Positions 20,816-31,370 are shown, counted from the stretch's first letter. The stretch is DNA of 64,000 nucleotides from Paraburkholderia sp. CNPSo 3274 (GCF_024206475.1 NZ_JAMBPR010000017.1:1-64000); one strand, 5' to 3'. Notes: generated by a model from the letters alone, not told the origin. Numbers and translations are program-made.

Positions 20816-21397
20816 TCAGCGCCACGCGAGCGCGATCCAGTATGTCTTTAGTGCGATCAGGTACGTGACGAGCAAGGGAATCCATTGCACGTCGTGATAC
20901 CAGAACGCGATGGCGACGAACATCGCAATCGTCGCCCCCATCTTGAAGGCTTCACCGAGCATCCAGTTGAACACGGTGCCGGCCCTGCTCAACTGCTTCA
21001 GGCGCGCCGCGAACAGCGCACCGGGAAACCAGCAGATCGCTCCGCCCAGGAACGCCGACAACGCAGCACTGCCCGGCGGCTTATAAAACAGCCACCACGC
21101 CAACGTTGCAACCAGGGACAAAACCACTTGCGCCGCGACGACACGAAACGGCGTGACGCGCGATGGGCGACTCACCTGCGCGCCGAAGATTTGCTGGGCT
21201 TCGGCCCGGGTAAGCGGAACGATGTCGTTGTTATCTTGCTGGCTGGCGTCCAGCTCATCCCAGCGCGCATTATGATCAACGCGTCCGGAATTTTCCGCCG
21301 CTGCATCCTGCCCCCGGCTGGATGCTCCGACTTCGCCCGGCGGTACATCGGGCCCTTCATGCGCCTGCGGCGCTTCGTCTGGCCTCTGACCCACCAT
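20816..21397 (-). CDS. atpI: ATP synthase subunit I (assembly factor)
   Basis: The 193-residue protein has about 75 hydrophilic, mostly acidic residues followed by four predicted membrane helices (VVLSLVATLAWWLFY; ALSAFLGGAICWFPGALF; GATIAMFVAIAFW; IPLLVTYLIALKTYW). AtpI helps assemble the c ring in other bacteria. The long soluble N-terminus is longer than the E. coli protein. It is the first gene of the operon; GGAATAAAGCG precedes the ATG. Confidence 0.9.
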   Translation of the reverse strand: MVGQRPDEAPQAHEGPDVPPGEVGASSRGQDAAAENSGRVDHNARWDELDASQQDNNDIVPLTRAEAQQIFGAQVSRPSRVTPFRVVAAQVVLSLVATLAWWLFYKPPGSAALSAFLGGAICWFPGALFAARLKQLSRAGTVFNWMLGEAFKMGATIAMFVAIAFWYHDVQWIPLLVTYLIALKTYWIALAWR

Positions 21398-21695
21398 CGC
21401 TTTATTCCGGAAATTCGCCTTGCACGCGCTTTTTTTACAACGTGCTTACAGCATCGCCAACCAAATAAATCCGGGCGATTGTAAGCGATAGTTGCAGGCA
21501 ATTCAAGACTTTAGGCCCTTCAATAACACCTGTGAAATGCGACTTCATGATGCGGGAAACGCAGCGCCGCGAAGGTGTGACCGGTAACTGTAAGGGACGA
21601 AGCAGGGAAGAAACAATCTTCAGGATGACAAATTAATTACGCGGCCATCTGGCGCGCAATCCAGGATATGCGCCAGGATGCGGGATGGGGTCGCG
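21398..21695. other. atp operon upstream region
   Basis: This 298-base spacer contains the presumed atpI promoter, which I could not place with confidence, and a weak stem CTGGCGC (21649-21655)/GCGCCAG (21670-21676) 20 bases after the anion permease stop. No gene is seen. Confidence 0.5.
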
Positions 21696-22844
21696 TCAGA
21701 GCAGATGCAGCAGCAGCGCGCCGCCCACAAAGGCCGCGATCCAGAACGGCACGGCGACCAGGTGAAACGACAGCCACACGCCGCGCTCGCCGGAAAGACG
21801 CACGGCGATGAGATTCGCCAGCGAGCCGATGGCGACCCCAAAGCCCCCCACGCTCACGCCGAACGCGAGCGCACGCCAGTCGTGCGTGAAGCCCGCGAGC
21901 ACAATGGCGGCCGGGACATTGCTGATAACTTGCGACAGCACTGCTCCTGCGGCAAAAGCGCGCAGCGGCGTTTGCAGCGACAACGACGTCAGTGCGTGAT
22001 GAATTGCTGGCAGCGCGGCCACACTGCGCAGAACGATGAACATCAGCACGAAGATCAGCAGCAACAGCCAGTCGATCTTGAGCACGATGCGTATGCGCCA
22101 GATCACAAAGCCCGCGGCGACGGCGGCCAGCGCGACGCCTGCGTGGTGCGCATCTGCGAGCAGCACGAACGCGACGAAGAGCACGGCCGCGACGCTCGCC
22201 AGCGCGCGATCGACACGCTGCGGCGCGGCGTCTTTCGAGAGATCGAGCGGCGTGGCCTTGAAAAGAAACGCGGCGAGCAGGACGAGCATCGCCATGAGAA
22301 ACGCACAAAGGGGTGCGAGCCCCACGACGAAGCGTCCGAACGACACCCCGCTCACCTGCCAGAGAAATAGATTCTGCGGATTGCCGAGCGGCGTGAGCAC
22401 CGAGCCCGCGTTCACGGCAAGCGCGATGACGATCACGAGGCGCTTGAGCGGAAGCGGTGTGAGCTTCTGGAGCGACAGCACGAGCGGCACCACGACGAAA
22501 AGCGCCACATCGTTGGTCACGATCATCGATAGCACCGCGGCCAGGGCGACGAGCAACAACGCGAGCCCGCGTTCCGAGTGAATGTAGTGGACGAGCTTGT
22601 GCGCGAGCCAGGTCAGCAGTCCTGAATAATCGATACCCTTCGTCAGAATGAGCAGACCCGCGAGGGTCATCACCGTTTGCCAGTCGACCAGTGCGGGCAG
22701 CGAGGCGATCGGTCGAGGCGCGTAAATCTGCAACGCCACGAACGCCACGACGAGGATCGCAAGCACGGGCTCCGAAACGGCGAATGCGCCGATACGGCGC
22801 AACAGGCTCAAGGGCTGACGCGCGCCCTGCTCCGATTCGCGCAC
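21696..22844 (-). CDS. SLC13/ArsB-type anion permease
   Basis: The 382-residue inner-membrane protein has about ten hydrophobic helices and the family motifs TNDVALFVVVPL and GSVLTPLGNPQN, typical of the ion transporter superfamily (SLC13, NhaD, ArsB). The ion, perhaps sulphate, dicarboxylate or sodium, cannot be predicted. It begins with GTG at 22844, 52 bases after the parB stop, so it is probably the last gene of the mnmG-rsmG-parA-parB unit. Confidence 0.85.
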   Translation of the reverse strand: MRESEQGARQPLSLLRRIGAFAVSEPVLAILVVAFVALQIYAPRPIASLPALVDWQTVMTLAGLLILTKGIDYSGLLTWLAHKLVHYIHSERGLALLLVALAAVLSMIVTNDVALFVVVPLVLSLQKLTPLPLKRLVIVIALAVNAGSVLTPLGNPQNLFLWQVSGVSFGRFVVGLAPLCAFLMAMLVLLAAFLFKATPLDLSKDAAPQRVDRALASVAAVLFVAFVLLADAHHAGVALAAVAAGFVIWRIRIVLKIDWLLLLIFVLMFIVLRSVAALPAIHHALTSLSLQTPLRAFAAGAVLSQVISNVPAAIVLAGFTHDWRALAFGVSVGGFGVAIGSLANLIAVRLSGERGVWLSFHLVAVPFWIAAFVGGALLLHLL

Positions 22845-22896
22845 CGGCTTTATGCGCCGGCGTGCGCGCTTGCCCCGGCGACGCGCATCACACCCA

Positions 22897-23784
22897 TCAC
22901 GCCGCCGTTTCGCCGCGCAGACGCAGCAGGATGCCGTCGAGCGCGTCGAGGTCGCCGAAGTCGACCGTGAGCTGCCCTCGCCCGCGCCGGCCGAGCTTGA
23001 TCTTCACGGATGCGGCGAGCAGGTCCGACAACTCCTCTTCGAGGCGGCGCGTGTCGCGGCCGCCGTCGTGCGCGGCCTTCGCCTTCACTGTCGGTGCCGC
23101 CTTCGTCGTGGCCGAAACGAGCTTCTCCGTTTCACGCACCGACATCCTCTTGTTGACCACCTGGTTCGCCAGCGTGATTTGCGTGGCGGCGTCCACGGCA
23201 AGCAGTGCACGGGCGTGGCCCATGTCGAGGTCGCCGGCCAGCAGCATGGTCTGCACGGGCGCCGCGAGGTTGAGCAGACGCAGCAGGTTCGACACCGCGC
23301 TGCGCGAGCGCCCCACCGATTCGGCTGCCTGTTCGTGCGTGAAACTGAACTCGTCGAGCAGGCGCTGAATACCCTGCGCCTCTTCCAGCGGATTCAGGTC
23401 CTCGCGCTGGATGTTTTCGATCAGCGCCATCGCGGCGGCGGCCTGGTCGGGCACGTCCTTTACGAGCACCGGCACTTCGGTCAGGCCGGCGATGTGCGCC
23501 GCACGGAAGCGCCGCTCGCCCGCGATGATTTCGTAGCGGCCCGTCGCAATCGGGCGCACGAGGATCGGCTGCATCAAACCCTGCGCGCGGATGCTCGCGG
23601 CCAGCTCCTGGAGCGCGCCCTCGTCCATGCGCGTACGCGGCTGGTACTTGCCGGCCTGCATCTGCGTGAGCGGCAGCGTGTTAGGCGCGCCGTCGATCTT
23701 CACCGCCTCGGTGATGTCCGCGCTGCCGCCGAGCAATGCTTCCAGCCCCCGGCCCAGCCCCTTCTTCCGTGCTACTGCATTCAT
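22897..23784 (-). CDS. parB: Chromosome partition protein ParB
   Basis: The 295-residue CTPase clamp binds parS and spreads along nearby DNA. Visible parts are the N-terminal KKGLGRGLEALLG motif that contacts ParA, the CTP-binding box GERRFRAAHIAGL, the helix-turn-helix (SFTHEQAAESVGRSRSAVSNLLRLLN broken here for length) and a C-terminal dimerisation tail. Two perfect parS sites lie within 5 kb (25913 and 27484). It starts 20 bases after the parA stop. Confidence 0.97.
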   Translation of the reverse strand: MNAVARKKGLGRGLEALLGGSADITEAVKIDGAPNTLPLTQMQAGKYQPRTRMDEGALQELAASIRAQGLMQPILVRPIATGRYEIIAGERRFRAAHIAGLTEVPVLVKDVPDQAAAAMALIENIQREDLNPLEEAQGIQRLLDEFSFTHEQAAESVGRSRSAVSNLLRLLNLAAPVQTMLLAGDLDMGHARALLAVDAATQITLANQVVNKRMSVRETEKLVSATTKAAPTVKAKAAHDGGRDTRRLEEELSDLLAASVKIKLGRRGRGQLTVDFGDLDALDGILLRLRGETAA

Positions 23785-23804
23785 CGTGCTTCCCCAGTCT
23801 CTCG

Positions 23805-24575
23805 TCAGAGTGCGCGCACGCGCTCGATCATTTCCGCGCCGAACTGTACGTAGGCCTGCGCGCCGCGCGAGGCGCGATCGAACACCACCCCTGGCAAGCC
23901 GTAGCTGGGTGCTTCAGCAAGGCGGACGTTGCGCGGGATCACGGCGTCGAAGACCTTGTCGCCGAAGTGCTCTTTCAACTGCTCGGAAACCTGCTGCTGC
24001 AGCGTGATGCGCGGGTCGAACATCACGCGCAGAAGGCCGATCACCTTCAGGTCGCGATTCATGTTCGCGTGGACCTGCTTGATCGTATTGATGAGATCCG
24101 AGAGGCCTTCGAGCGCGAAGTATTCGCACTGCATCGGAATCACCACGCCATGGGCGGCGCACAGGCCGTTGAGCGTGAGCAGCGAAAGCGCCGGCGGGCA
24201 GTCGATGAGTACGAAGTCGTACTCGGCGTCGACTTCGGCGAGCGCGGCCTTCAGGCGCCGTTCGCGCTGCTCGACCGTCACCAGTTCGACCTCGGCGCCA
24301 GCCAGTTCACGGTTGGCCGGCACCACGTCGTAGCCGACCTGTTCAGGCCGGGTGCGCGCGGCGTTCACCGTGACACCATCGACCAGCACTTCGTACACCG
24401 TGTTCTCGCACGCGGCCTTGTCGATGCCGCTGCCCATCGTGGCGTTGCCCTGAGGATCGAGGTCGATGAGAAGGACACGCTGTCCCTGCGATGCGAGGCT
24501 CGCGGCGAGATTGACCGTTGTCGTCGTCTTGCCGACGCCGCCCTTCTGGTTCGCAACGCAGAAGATTTTTGCCAT
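23805..24575 (-). CDS. parA: Chromosome partition ATPase ParA (Soj)
   Basis: The 256-residue deviant Walker ATPase forms a nucleoid-bound gradient that pulls ParB-parS complexes. Walker A is KGGVGKTTTTVNLA with the signature lysine near residue 11; Walker A' is DLDPQGNATMGSG and Walker B VLIDCPPALSLLT. It lacks the extra N-terminal DNA-binding domain of plasmid ParA, so it is the chromosomal type. It lies just upstream of parB. Confidence 0.97.
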   Translation of the reverse strand: MAKIFCVANQKGGVGKTTTTVNLAASLASQGQRVLLIDLDPQGNATMGSGIDKAACENTVYEVLVDGVTVNAARTRPEQVGYDVVPANRELAGAEVELVTVEQRERRLKAALAEVDAEYDFVLIDCPPALSLLTLNGLCAAHGVVIPMQCEYFALEGLSDLINTIKQVHANMNRDLKVIGLLRVMFDPRITLQQQVSEQLKEHFGDKVFDAVIPRNVRLAEAPSYGLPGVVFDRASRGAQAYVQFGAEMIERVRAL

Positions 24576-24673
24576 CGTTCGTGTGCCCCTTTTACTGCCT
24601 TAAGAAGTTTGCTTACGTTGCGATGCCACCGCATCACGCACCATTCGTGCCGATTGGCCATCGCCGGGCCAGT

Positions 24674-25372
24674 TCAGGCCGCGGCGACCGGGTCAACCGA
24701 CACTTCGATCAGGTGACGCTCCGCGTCGAGCATCGGCACGCTCAGACGGATCGTATTCAGCGCCTTGGTGCCCGCCGGCAAGCGTTCGAGCTCGCCTTCG
24801 GGGTGCACGCCCTTCATCGCCCAGATCGCGCCGCCCTCGGCAACGAGATGACGGGCCAGTGTAACGAAATCGGCGAGATCCGCGAATGCCCGAGACACAA
24901 TCAAATCAAATTTTTTCGGTACTTCCACACCGGGACGCAACGATTCGACCCGACCGGTCACTACCGCCAGGTTCGCGAGTCCAAGTTCAGCCTTCGCCTG
25001 CGACTGGAACGCCGACTTCTTTTGCACGATATCGTTGAGCGTGACCTGCCAATCGGGGCGCACGATCGCGAGCACAATGCCCGGCAGGCCGCCACCGGAG
25101 CCGACATCGAGCACCGTCGCGTCGGCGCGCGCCGGCAGGTGCGGAACGATCGAAAGCGAGTCGAGAATGTGCTGGACCAGCATCTGACGCGGATCGCGGA
25201 TCGCCGTGAGGTTATACACGGCGTTCCACTTCGCGAGTAGTGCAACGTAATCGAGCAACTGCTCGTGCTGCCGTTCGGTGAGTTCGACGCCAAGCGCCTC
25301 TGCGCCCTCTTTCAGCAGACGAGCCAGCGCGTCGCGGTCCGCAATGCCGGGTTGCCTCGAGCGGCCCGTCAT
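24674..25372 (-). CDS. rsmG: 16S rRNA m7G527 methyltransferase RsmG
   Basis: The 232-residue enzyme methylates N7 of G527 in 16S rRNA with SAM. The SAM-binding motif [16 protein letters not shown] and the downstream [10 protein letters not shown] are family features. Its ATG overlaps the mnmG stop by four bases, so translation is coupled. Loss of this enzyme gives low-level streptomycin resistance in other bacteria. Confidence 0.97.
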   Translation of the reverse strand: MTGRSRQPGIADRDALARLLKEGAEALGVELTERQHEQLLDYVALLAKWNAVYNLTAIRDPRQMLVQHILDSLSIVPHLPARADATVLDVGSGGGLPGIVLAIVRPDWQVTLNDIVQKKSAFQSQAKAELGLANLAVVTGRVESLRPGVEVPKKFDLIVSRAFADLADFVTLARHLVAEGGAIWAMKGVHPEGELERLPAGTKALNTIRLSVPMLDAERHLIEVSVDPVAAA

Positions 25373-27336
25373 TGCGCCACCGGCGTAGAGTCGGTGCCGC
25401 TATCGTCCGCAGCGCCCGGATTCTGTCGACGGCGGCCAAGGCCACGTTTGAGATGCACCATCAGCAACGAAATCGCGGCGGGCGTAATGCCCGAAATTCG
25501 CGACGCCTGGCCGATAGTCTCAGGGCGGAACTGGTTCAGCTTCTGGCGCGCTTCAAACGAAAGGCCCCGCACTTCCGCATAGTCGATGCCTTCCGGCAGA
25601 CGGGTATTTTCTTGCGCGCCATTGCGCTCGATCTCGTCGGCTTGGCGATCGATATAACCCTGATATTTGATGCCGATTTCGATCTGCTCCTTGATCTGGG
25701 CGAGCAGAACCTCGTCGTCGGCGAGTGGCGTTTCCGGCGCACAAGCGCCTTCGCGCAGACCACAAACGCCGTCATAACTCACGCCCGGGCGACGCAGCAA
25801 GTCCGCGAGGTTGTATTCGCGGTCGATCGACTTGCCGAGGAGTGCCGTCGCTTCTTCAGCCGAAAGTGTCTTGGGGTTCACCCAAGTCGACTTCAGACGC
25901 TCTGTTTCACGTGAAACAGCATCGCGCTTGCGGCAGAACGCGTCCCAACGAACGTCATCTATCACGCCCAGCTCACGACCGCTCTCCGTCAGGCGCATGT
26001 CCGCGTTGTCTTCACGCAGGCTCAAGCGGTATTCGGCTCGGCTCGTAAACATGCGATACGGCTCGGAAACGCCCTGCGTCACCAGATCGTCGACCAGCAC
26101 GCCGAGGTACGCCTGATCGCGGCGTGGGCACCATGCGTCCTTGCCTTGCACCTGCAGGCCTGCGTTCATGCCGGCGAGCAAGCCTTGCGCTGCCGCCTCT
26201 TCATAGCCCGTCGTACCGTTGATCTGGCCCGCAAAAAACAGGCCGTTGATAACCTTGGTTTCGAGCGAAGCCTTGAGTCCGCGCGGGTCGAAGTAGTCAT
26301 ATTCGATCGCGTAGCCCGGACGCAAGATGTGCGCGTGCTCAAGGCCGCGCATCGAGTGCACGAGCTCGAGCTGCACATCGAACGGCAGGCTCGTGGAGAT
26401 TCCATTCGGGTAGAACTCGTTCGTCGTCAGGCCTTCCGGTTCGAGGAAGATCTGATGCGATTCCTTCGAGGCGAAGCGATGAATCTTGTCCTCGATGGAC
26501 GGGCAATAGCGCGGCCCCACCCCTTCAATCACGCCCGTGTACATCGGCGAGCGGTCGAGACCACCGCGGATAATGTCGTGGGTGCGCTCATTCGTATGTG
26601 TGACCCAGCATGGAATCTGACGCGGATGCTGTTCCGCGCGGCCGAGGAACGAGAACACAGGGACCGGATCGAGGTCGCCCGGCTGCTCTTCGAGCACCGA
26701 GAAGTCGATCGTGCGGCCGTCGATACGCGGCGGCGTGCCCGTCTTGAGGCGGCCCTGCGGCAGCTTCAGCTCCTTCAGGCGCGACGAGAGCGTCACGGCA
26801 GCAGGGTCGCCAGCGCGGCCGCCCGTGTAGTTGTTCAGGCCCACGTGGATCTTGCCGTCGAGGAAGGTCCCCGCCGTCAGCACGACTGCACGGCTGCGGA
26901 AGCGGATCCCCACTTGCGTGACAGCGCCCACTACGCGGTCGCCTTCGACCATCAGGTCTTCCACGGCCTGCTGGAACAGCCACAGATTCGGCTGATTCTC
27001 GAGGCGTCGGCGGATCGCCGCCTTATAAAGAATACGGTCTGCCTGCGCACGCGTCGCCCGAACCGCCGGGCCTTTGGACGAATTAAGGATGCGGAACTGG
27101 ATCCCACCCTCGTCCGTCGCAGCGGCCATGGCGCCGCCGAGCGCATCGACTTCCTTGACGAGATGGCCTTTGCCAATGCCGCCAATCGACGGATTGCAGC
27201 TCATCTGGCCGAGCGTTTCAATGTTGTGCGTGAGCAGGAGCGTCTTGACGCCCATGCGGGCGGCGGCAAGCGCAGCCTCGGTTCCGGCGTGACCGCCGCC
27301 GACGACGATTACGTCAAACTCTGTGGGATAAAGCAT
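25369..27336 (-). CDS. mnmG: tRNA U34 carboxymethylaminomethyl synthesis enzyme MnmG (GidA)
   Basis: The 655-residue FAD protein works with MnmE to modify the wobble uridine of certain tRNAs. The dinucleotide-binding motif [19 protein letters not shown] starts at residue 11, followed by [22 protein letters not shown] and, later, [17 protein letters not shown]. Length is normal. It heads an mnmG-rsmG-parA-parB unit. A perfect parS site (25913-25928) lies inside the coding region. Confidence 0.98.
   Translation of the reverse strand: MLYPTEFDVIVVGGGHAGTEAALAAARMGVKTLLLTHNIETLGQMSCNPSIGGIGKGHLVKEVDALGGAMAAATDEGGIQFRILNSSKGPAVRATRAQADRILYKAAIRRRLENQPNLWLFQQAVEDLMVEGDRVVGAVTQVGIRFRSRAVVLTAGTFLDGKIHVGLNNYTGGRAGDPAAVTLSSRLKELKLPQGRLKTGTPPRIDGRTIDFSVLEEQPGDLDPVPVFSFLGRAEQHPRQIPCWVTHTNERTHDIIRGGLDRSPMYTGVIEGVGPRYCPSIEDKIHRFASKESHQIFLEPEGLTTNEFYPNGISTSLPFDVQLELVHSMRGLEHAHILRPGYAIEYDYFDPRGLKASLETKVINGLFFAGQINGTTGYEEAAAQGLLAGMNAGLQVQGKDAWCPRRDQAYLGVLVDDLVTQGVSEPYRMFTSRAEYRLSLREDNADMRLTESGRELGVIDDVRWDAFCRKRDAVSRETERLKSTWVNPKTLSAEEATALLGKSIDREYNLADLLRRPGVSYDGVCGLREGACAPETPLADDEVLLAQIKEQIEIGIKYQGYIDRQADEIERNGAQENTRLPEGIDYAEVRGLSFEARQKLNQFRPETIGQASRISGITPAAISLLMVHLKRGLGRRRQNPGAADDSGTDSTPVAQ
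25913..25928. other. parS centromere site inside mnmG
   Basis: The 16-base palindrome TGTTTCACGTGAAACA matches the consensus ParB-binding site exactly. It lies in the 3-prime third of mnmG, where the coding constraint does not require it, and close to parAB. Confidence 0.95.
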
Positions 27337-27476
27337 GGCGGGATGTCACGCATGGACGGAAACGACCGCGTGAGCCTTCTCAGAAAAAGTGGTATGCGCG
27401 AATTATAACGGTTTCGCGTTTTCGGCCGTTCACACCCGAATTTTGTTCCCAGAGTCGGCCTGTGTTGAGCAAAAAA

Positions 27477-27506
27477 AGCGGCGTGTTTCACGTGAAACAC
27501 GCCGCT
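27477..27506 (-). terminator. Terminator of the first Liv operon, built on a parS site
   Basis: A perfect 30-base palindrome (27477-27506) ends on the minus strand in seven T (27477-27471). It is 24 bases after the livF stop, so it is a typical Rho-independent terminator. Its core is parS. Confidence 0.85.
27484..27499. other. parS centromere site in the mnmG-livF spacer
   Basis: TGTTTCACGTGAAACA, exact consensus, is the centre of the longer terminator palindrome. It is 1.6 kb from the parS inside mnmG. Confidence 0.95.
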
Positions 27507-27529
27507 CATTTCTACAGCGATAGACGAAG

Positions 27530-28279
27530 TCAGACCGGTTTCTTCGCCAACCCGAGATACGTTTCAATCACGCGTGGGTTCTGCGCCAGCTCCGCCGCTG
27601 GCCCTTCGAGCGCCAGATCGCCGGTTTCCAGCACGTAGCCGTAATCGGAAATCTGTAGTGCGGCGCGCGCATTCTGCTCGATGAGCAGCGTCGCGACGCC
27701 GGTTTGCCTCAGCGCACTAATGATGTGGAAGATTTCCTTCACGATCAGCGGCGCCAAACCAAGACTAGGCTCGTCGAGCATCAGCAGATCGGGCTTGCCC
27801 ATCAATGCGCGGCCGACCGCGAGCATCTGGCGCTCGCCGCCCGAGAGCGTGCCGGCCGCCTGCGCCCGGCGTTCCTTTAAGCGCGGAAACAGCGTGAAAA
27901 CCGGTTCAAGCTGATCGAGGAAATTACGCTCACCGGCGCGCTTGCGGCGGTACGCGCCGAGCACGAGGTTGTCCTCCACCGTCATCGAGGCAAACAGTTC
28001 GCGCTTTTCCGGCACGAGACACATGCCGCGCGCCACACGCCGCTCGATCGGCAGCGCGCCGATCGCCTCGCCCATATAAGCGATACGGCCGCTCGCATGG
28101 CCCGTCACAGGCAGCGCGCCCATGATGGCGTTGAGCAGCGTGGACTTGCCCGCGCCGTTCGGGCCGATCACGGAGACGATCTGCCCCGCGCCTACCTTGA
28201 TCGCCGCTTTGTGCAGCGCCTCGATCTTGCCGTAGCGAACCGCGAGTCCGGAAACTTCCAGTACGGGAGTCGTCATCAT
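27530..28279 (-). CDS. livF: Branched-chain amino acid ABC transporter ATP-binding protein LivF
   Basis: The 249-residue cytoplasmic ATPase has Walker [13 protein letters not shown], signature [16 protein letters not shown] and Walker [12 protein letters not shown]. The short second domain and the C-terminus ([13 protein letters not shown]) are LivF-like. I chose the ATG at 28279 because it overlaps the stop of the LivM-LivG gene in ATGA; an upstream in-frame extension has no family counterpart. It is the last gene of the operon, followed by the parS terminator. Confidence 0.95.
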   Translation of the reverse strand: MMTTPVLEVSGLAVRYGKIEALHKAAIKVGAGQIVSVIGPNGAGKSTLLNAIMGALPVTGHASGRIAYMGEAIGALPIERRVARGMCLVPEKRELFASMTVEDNLVLGAYRRKRAGERNFLDQLEPVFTLFPRLKERRAQAAGTLSGGERQMLAVGRALMGKPDLLMLDEPSLGLAPLIVKEIFHIISALRQTGVATLLIEQNARAALQISDYGYVLETGDLALEGPAAELAQNPRVIETYLGLAKKPV

Positions 28280-30063
28280 TCCACCCCGCCCAGATACGCT
28301 TCCAGCACGGCCGGATCCTTCTGCACCTCTTCCGGCAAACCTTCTGCGATGCGTGTGCCGAACTCCATCACCACGAGGCGGTCGGTGAGATTCATCACGA
28401 AATCCATGTCGTGTTCGACCAGCAGCACACTCATCCCCTCTTCTCTCAACTTGCGCAGCAATGCCGCCAACTGTTGCTTTTCCTGGTAGCGCAGGCCGGC
28501 CGCAGGCTCGTCGAGCAGCAGCAAGGTCGGATCGCAGCACAGCGCACGTGCAATCTCCAGGATGCGTTGCTGACCTAGCGCGAGGCTGCCCGCTTCGTCG
28601 TACATATGCTGCTCGAGCCCCACGCGGTGGATCTGCTTCGCCGCCTCGCTCATGAGCCGCCCCTCTTCCGTCGCATTGAGCTTGGCGACGCTGCGCAGCA
28701 CGCCCGCATGACCACGCAGGTGCGCGCCGATGGCGACGTTCTCGAGCACCGTCATCGTCGGCAGCAACTTGACGTGCTGGAACGTGCGGCCAATGCCGCG
28801 CGCGACGATTTCACGTGAAGTCAGCCGGTCGATGCGCTCGCCGCGAAACGTGATCTCGCCGCTGGTCGGCTGAAGCACACCGGTCACGAGATTGAAGGTC
28901 GTCGACTTGCCCGCACCGTTGGGACCGATCAGGCCAATGATCTGCCCCGCCTTCACTTCGAAACTCACGTCGTTTACGGCCACGAGACCGCCGAATTGCT
29001 TGCGCGCCTTATTCACCGACAGCAGCATTTCGCCCGTGGCCGGCTTGCTGCGCTGCGGCAACGCTTCGGCATTCTCGGGCACATGCGCCTGCGGACCACG
29101 CGGGAAGAAGCGCGCCACGAACGGCCAGACGCCGCGCCGCGCGTATTGCAGCAGCAGCACCATCAGAATGCCGAACACGATGATCTCGAAGTTGCCGTTC
29201 TCGCCAAGCAGCTTCGGCAGCAGCGTCTGCAGCCAGTCCTGCAGCACAGTGAGAATCGCCGCGCCCAGCACTGCGCCCCAGACGTGCGCCACGCCGCCCA
29301 CCACGGCCATGAAGAGATACTCGATGCCGTGATTCAGACCGAACGGCGTCGGGTTCACCGCACGCTGCAAATGCGCGTACAGGAAGCCCGAAACGGCTGC
29401 GAGCACCGCCGCATAGACGAAGATCACCACACGCATCCAGCCGGTGTTCACGCCCATTGCCTCGGCCATCATGCCGCCGCCGCGCAGTGCGCGAATCGCC
29501 CGGCCCATGCGGCTATTAAGCAGATTTTGAACAGACACCACGGATGCAAGCACTACGACCCAGATCAGGTAGTAGATATGGCGGCCCGATTCGAGGTCGA
29601 TGCCCAGCACATTCAGCACGGGAATGCCGTTGATGCCGTCGTACTTGCCAAGCATGTCGAGATTGCCGAACAGGAAGAACAGCGCGAGGCCCCAGGCGAT
29701 CGTACCGAGCGGCAGGAAGTGGCCCGACAGGCGCATCGTCACGAGCCCCAGAACGAGCGCCACGAGCCCCGTGATTACCACGCCGACAATCAGCGCGAGC
29801 CAGGGCGAAACGCCGTACTGCGTCGTCAGATACGCGGTCGCGTAAGCACCGAGCCCGACGAACGCGGCCTGGCCGAAGCTCGTCATCCCGCCGATGCCGG
29901 TGAGCAGCACGAGCCCGATCGCGACGATCGAATACAGGCCGATATAGTTGAGCAGCGTGATCCAGTACTCGGGCACGTGCACCGGATGCGGCAGCACCGG
30001 CAACGCGAACATCACCACGAGGAACAGCCAGAAGAAGCGGTTGTGCATGACGAATCGTTTCAT
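28276..30063 (-). CDS. livM-livG: Fused branched-chain amino acid ABC permease LivM and ATPase LivG
   Basis: A 595-residue single chain. Residues 1 to about 330 are the LivM permease with multiple membrane helices ([40 protein letters not shown]). Residues from about 350 are the LivG ATPase with Walker [13 protein letters not shown] (Lys386), signature [14 protein letters not shown] and Walker [12 protein letters not shown]. In E. coli these are separate genes. Fusion fixes their ratio. The reading frame is continuous and both halves are complete, so this is not an assembly error. Confidence 0.95.
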   Translation of the reverse strand: MKRFVMHNRFFWLFLVVMFALPVLPHPVHVPEYWITLLNYIGLYSIVAIGLVLLTGIGGMTSFGQAAFVGLGAYATAYLTTQYGVSPWLALIVGVVITGLVALVLGLVTMRLSGHFLPLGTIAWGLALFFLFGNLDMLGKYDGINGIPVLNVLGIDLESGRHIYYLIWVVVLASVVSVQNLLNSRMGRAIRALRGGGMMAEAMGVNTGWMRVVIFVYAAVLAAVSGFLYAHLQRAVNPTPFGLNHGIEYLFMAVVGGVAHVWGAVLGAAILTVLQDWLQTLLPKLLGENGNFEIIVFGILMVLLLQYARRGVWPFVARFFPRGPQAHVPENAEALPQRSKPATGEMLLSVNKARKQFGGLVAVNDVSFEVKAGQIIGLIGPNGAGKSTTFNLVTGVLQPTSGEITFRGERIDRLTSREIVARGIGRTFQHVKLLPTMTVLENVAIGAHLRGHAGVLRSVAKLNATEEGRLMSEAAKQIHRVGLEQHMYDEAGSLALGQQRILEIARALCCDPTLLLLDEPAAGLRYQEKQQLAALLRKLREEGMSVLLVEHDMDFVMNLTDRLVVMEFGTRIAEGLPEEVQKDPAVLEAYLGGVE

Positions 30064-30067
30064 CGCG

Positions 30068-31123
30068 TCACTCCTCTTCCTCTTCGGCGTGCGGCGTCGA
30101 GAGCGAGCGCCACAGCAGCACGGGGATGATCAGTGTGAACACGATCACTTCCTTGTAAGAGCTCGCCCAGAACGACGAGTACGACTCCAGCAGGCCCACG
30201 AGCACGGAACCTGCCGCAGCCAGCGGATAGCTCACCAGGCCGCCGATAATGGCGCCGACGAAGCCCTTGAGGCCGATCAGAAAGCCCGAGTCGTAGTAGA
30301 TGGTGGTGAGCGGCGAGACGAGAATGCCGCACAGCGCACCGAGGCCCGCGGCGAGCGTGAACGCGAGCCGCCCGGCCTGCGTGGTGCCGATGCCGACGAG
30401 CCGCGCGCCGAGCCGGTTCACCGAGGTCGCGCGCAGCGCCTTGCCCGAAATCGTGCGATCGAAATAGAGATACAGCGCGACTATCAGCACGGCGGCCGTG
30501 CCGATCACCCAGAGGCTTTGGCCCGAGATCGACAGGCTGCCGATGTTGAACGTCGCGTCGGAGAACGCGTTCGTACGCGAGCCTTCCGCGCCGAACATCA
30601 CGAGCCCGAGGCCCACCATTGCGAAGTGCACGGCCACCGCTACGATCAGGAGCAGCAGCGTGGTCGCCTCGGCGATGGGCTCATACGCGAGGCGATAGAT
30701 GAACGGCCCCATCGGCACCACGATCGCGAGCGTGAGCGCAATCTGTACGAGCATGGGCAGCTGCTGGCTCGCCACGCCGCGCGTGACCGCATAGAGCGCG
30801 ATGGGAAACAGCAGATACTTGCCCGCGAGCGAGACGAGCGTGCGCGCCGCGTGGCGCCGCCGTTCGGCGTGACGCACGAGCCCGGCGGTTTCGACCACGA
30901 AGCACGCCGCGCCGAGCGCCACGAGCAGCCAGCAGGTGGCCGGAAACTTCTGCGATTGCAGCGCGGCGAGCGTGAGCGCGCCATACGAAACGAATTCGCC
31001 CTGCGGAATGAAGATCACCCGCGTAACGGAGAACACCAGCACCAGGGCGAGCGCGAGCAGCGCATAGATCGCACCGGTGGTGATGCCGTCCTGCGCGAGG
31101 ATCGCGGCGATCGATAAATCCAT
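30068..31123 (-). CDS. livH: Branched-chain amino acid ABC permease LivH
   Basis: The product (351 residues) is the second inner-membrane permease, with about eight helices and the family motif region (GALRA-type segment SGKALRATSVNRLGARLVGIG) that contacts the ATPase. The start at 31123 is supported by GAGGGGAGT directly upstream; an in-frame extension of 46 residues is not family sequence. A hydrophilic insertion between the early helices (HAERRRHAARTL) is longer than in E. coli LivH. Four bases separate its stop from the fused gene. Confidence 0.93.
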   Translation of the reverse strand: MDLSIAAILAQDGITTGAIYALLALALVLVFSVTRVIFIPQGEFVSYGALTLAALQSQKFPATCWLLVALGAACFVVETAGLVRHAERRRHAARTLVSLAGKYLLFPIALYAVTRGVASQQLPMLVQIALTLAIVVPMGPFIYRLAYEPIAEATTLLLLIVAVAVHFAMVGLGLVMFGAEGSRTNAFSDATFNIGSLSISGQSLWVIGTAAVLIVALYLYFDRTISGKALRATSVNRLGARLVGIGTTQAGRLAFTLAAGLGALCGILVSPLTTIYYDSGFLIGLKGFVGAIIGGLVSYPLAAAGSVLVGLLESYSSFWASSYKEVIVFTLIIPVLLWRSLSTPHAEEEEE

Positions 31124-31330
31124 ACTCCCCTCTTCCTGAAACCTTCTGGAACCTGAAAAAACAGCGACGTCGAAAAAAACGGAAATGCTGGCGTGAACCG
31201 TCCCAGGCGCGGTTCGGACTTCACGTGTGAGAAGCCGGCGCGCAGCAATGACGCCGCACACCGGTCATGCTTGTTCTCGCGTGTTCTCGATTGTCAGTGG
31301 CCAGAATGACGCCGTGACACGCGCGTGGTT

Positions 31331-31359
31331 TTCACGGGAAAACGCGCTGCGCTTTCCCG
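31331..31359. promoter_or_regulatory. Hairpin after the livK gene
   Basis: CACGGGAAA (31331-31339) pairs with TTTCCCGTG (31351-31359). It begins 12 bases after the livK stop and lacks a T tract. Such hairpins between a binding-protein gene and permease genes often protect the binding-protein mRNA, giving more of it than of the permeases. Confidence 0.5.
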
Positions 31360-31370
31360 TGTGCCGCACG

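Noticed and set aside
28280..28540. N-terminal extension of the first LivF
   Set aside because: It overlaps livG in another frame and has no homology; the ATGA overlap gives a better start.
28809..28820. parS-like TTTCACGTGAAG inside livM-livG
   Set aside because: Only the inner bases match; 11 of 16 consensus positions agree, below what ParB sites normally show.
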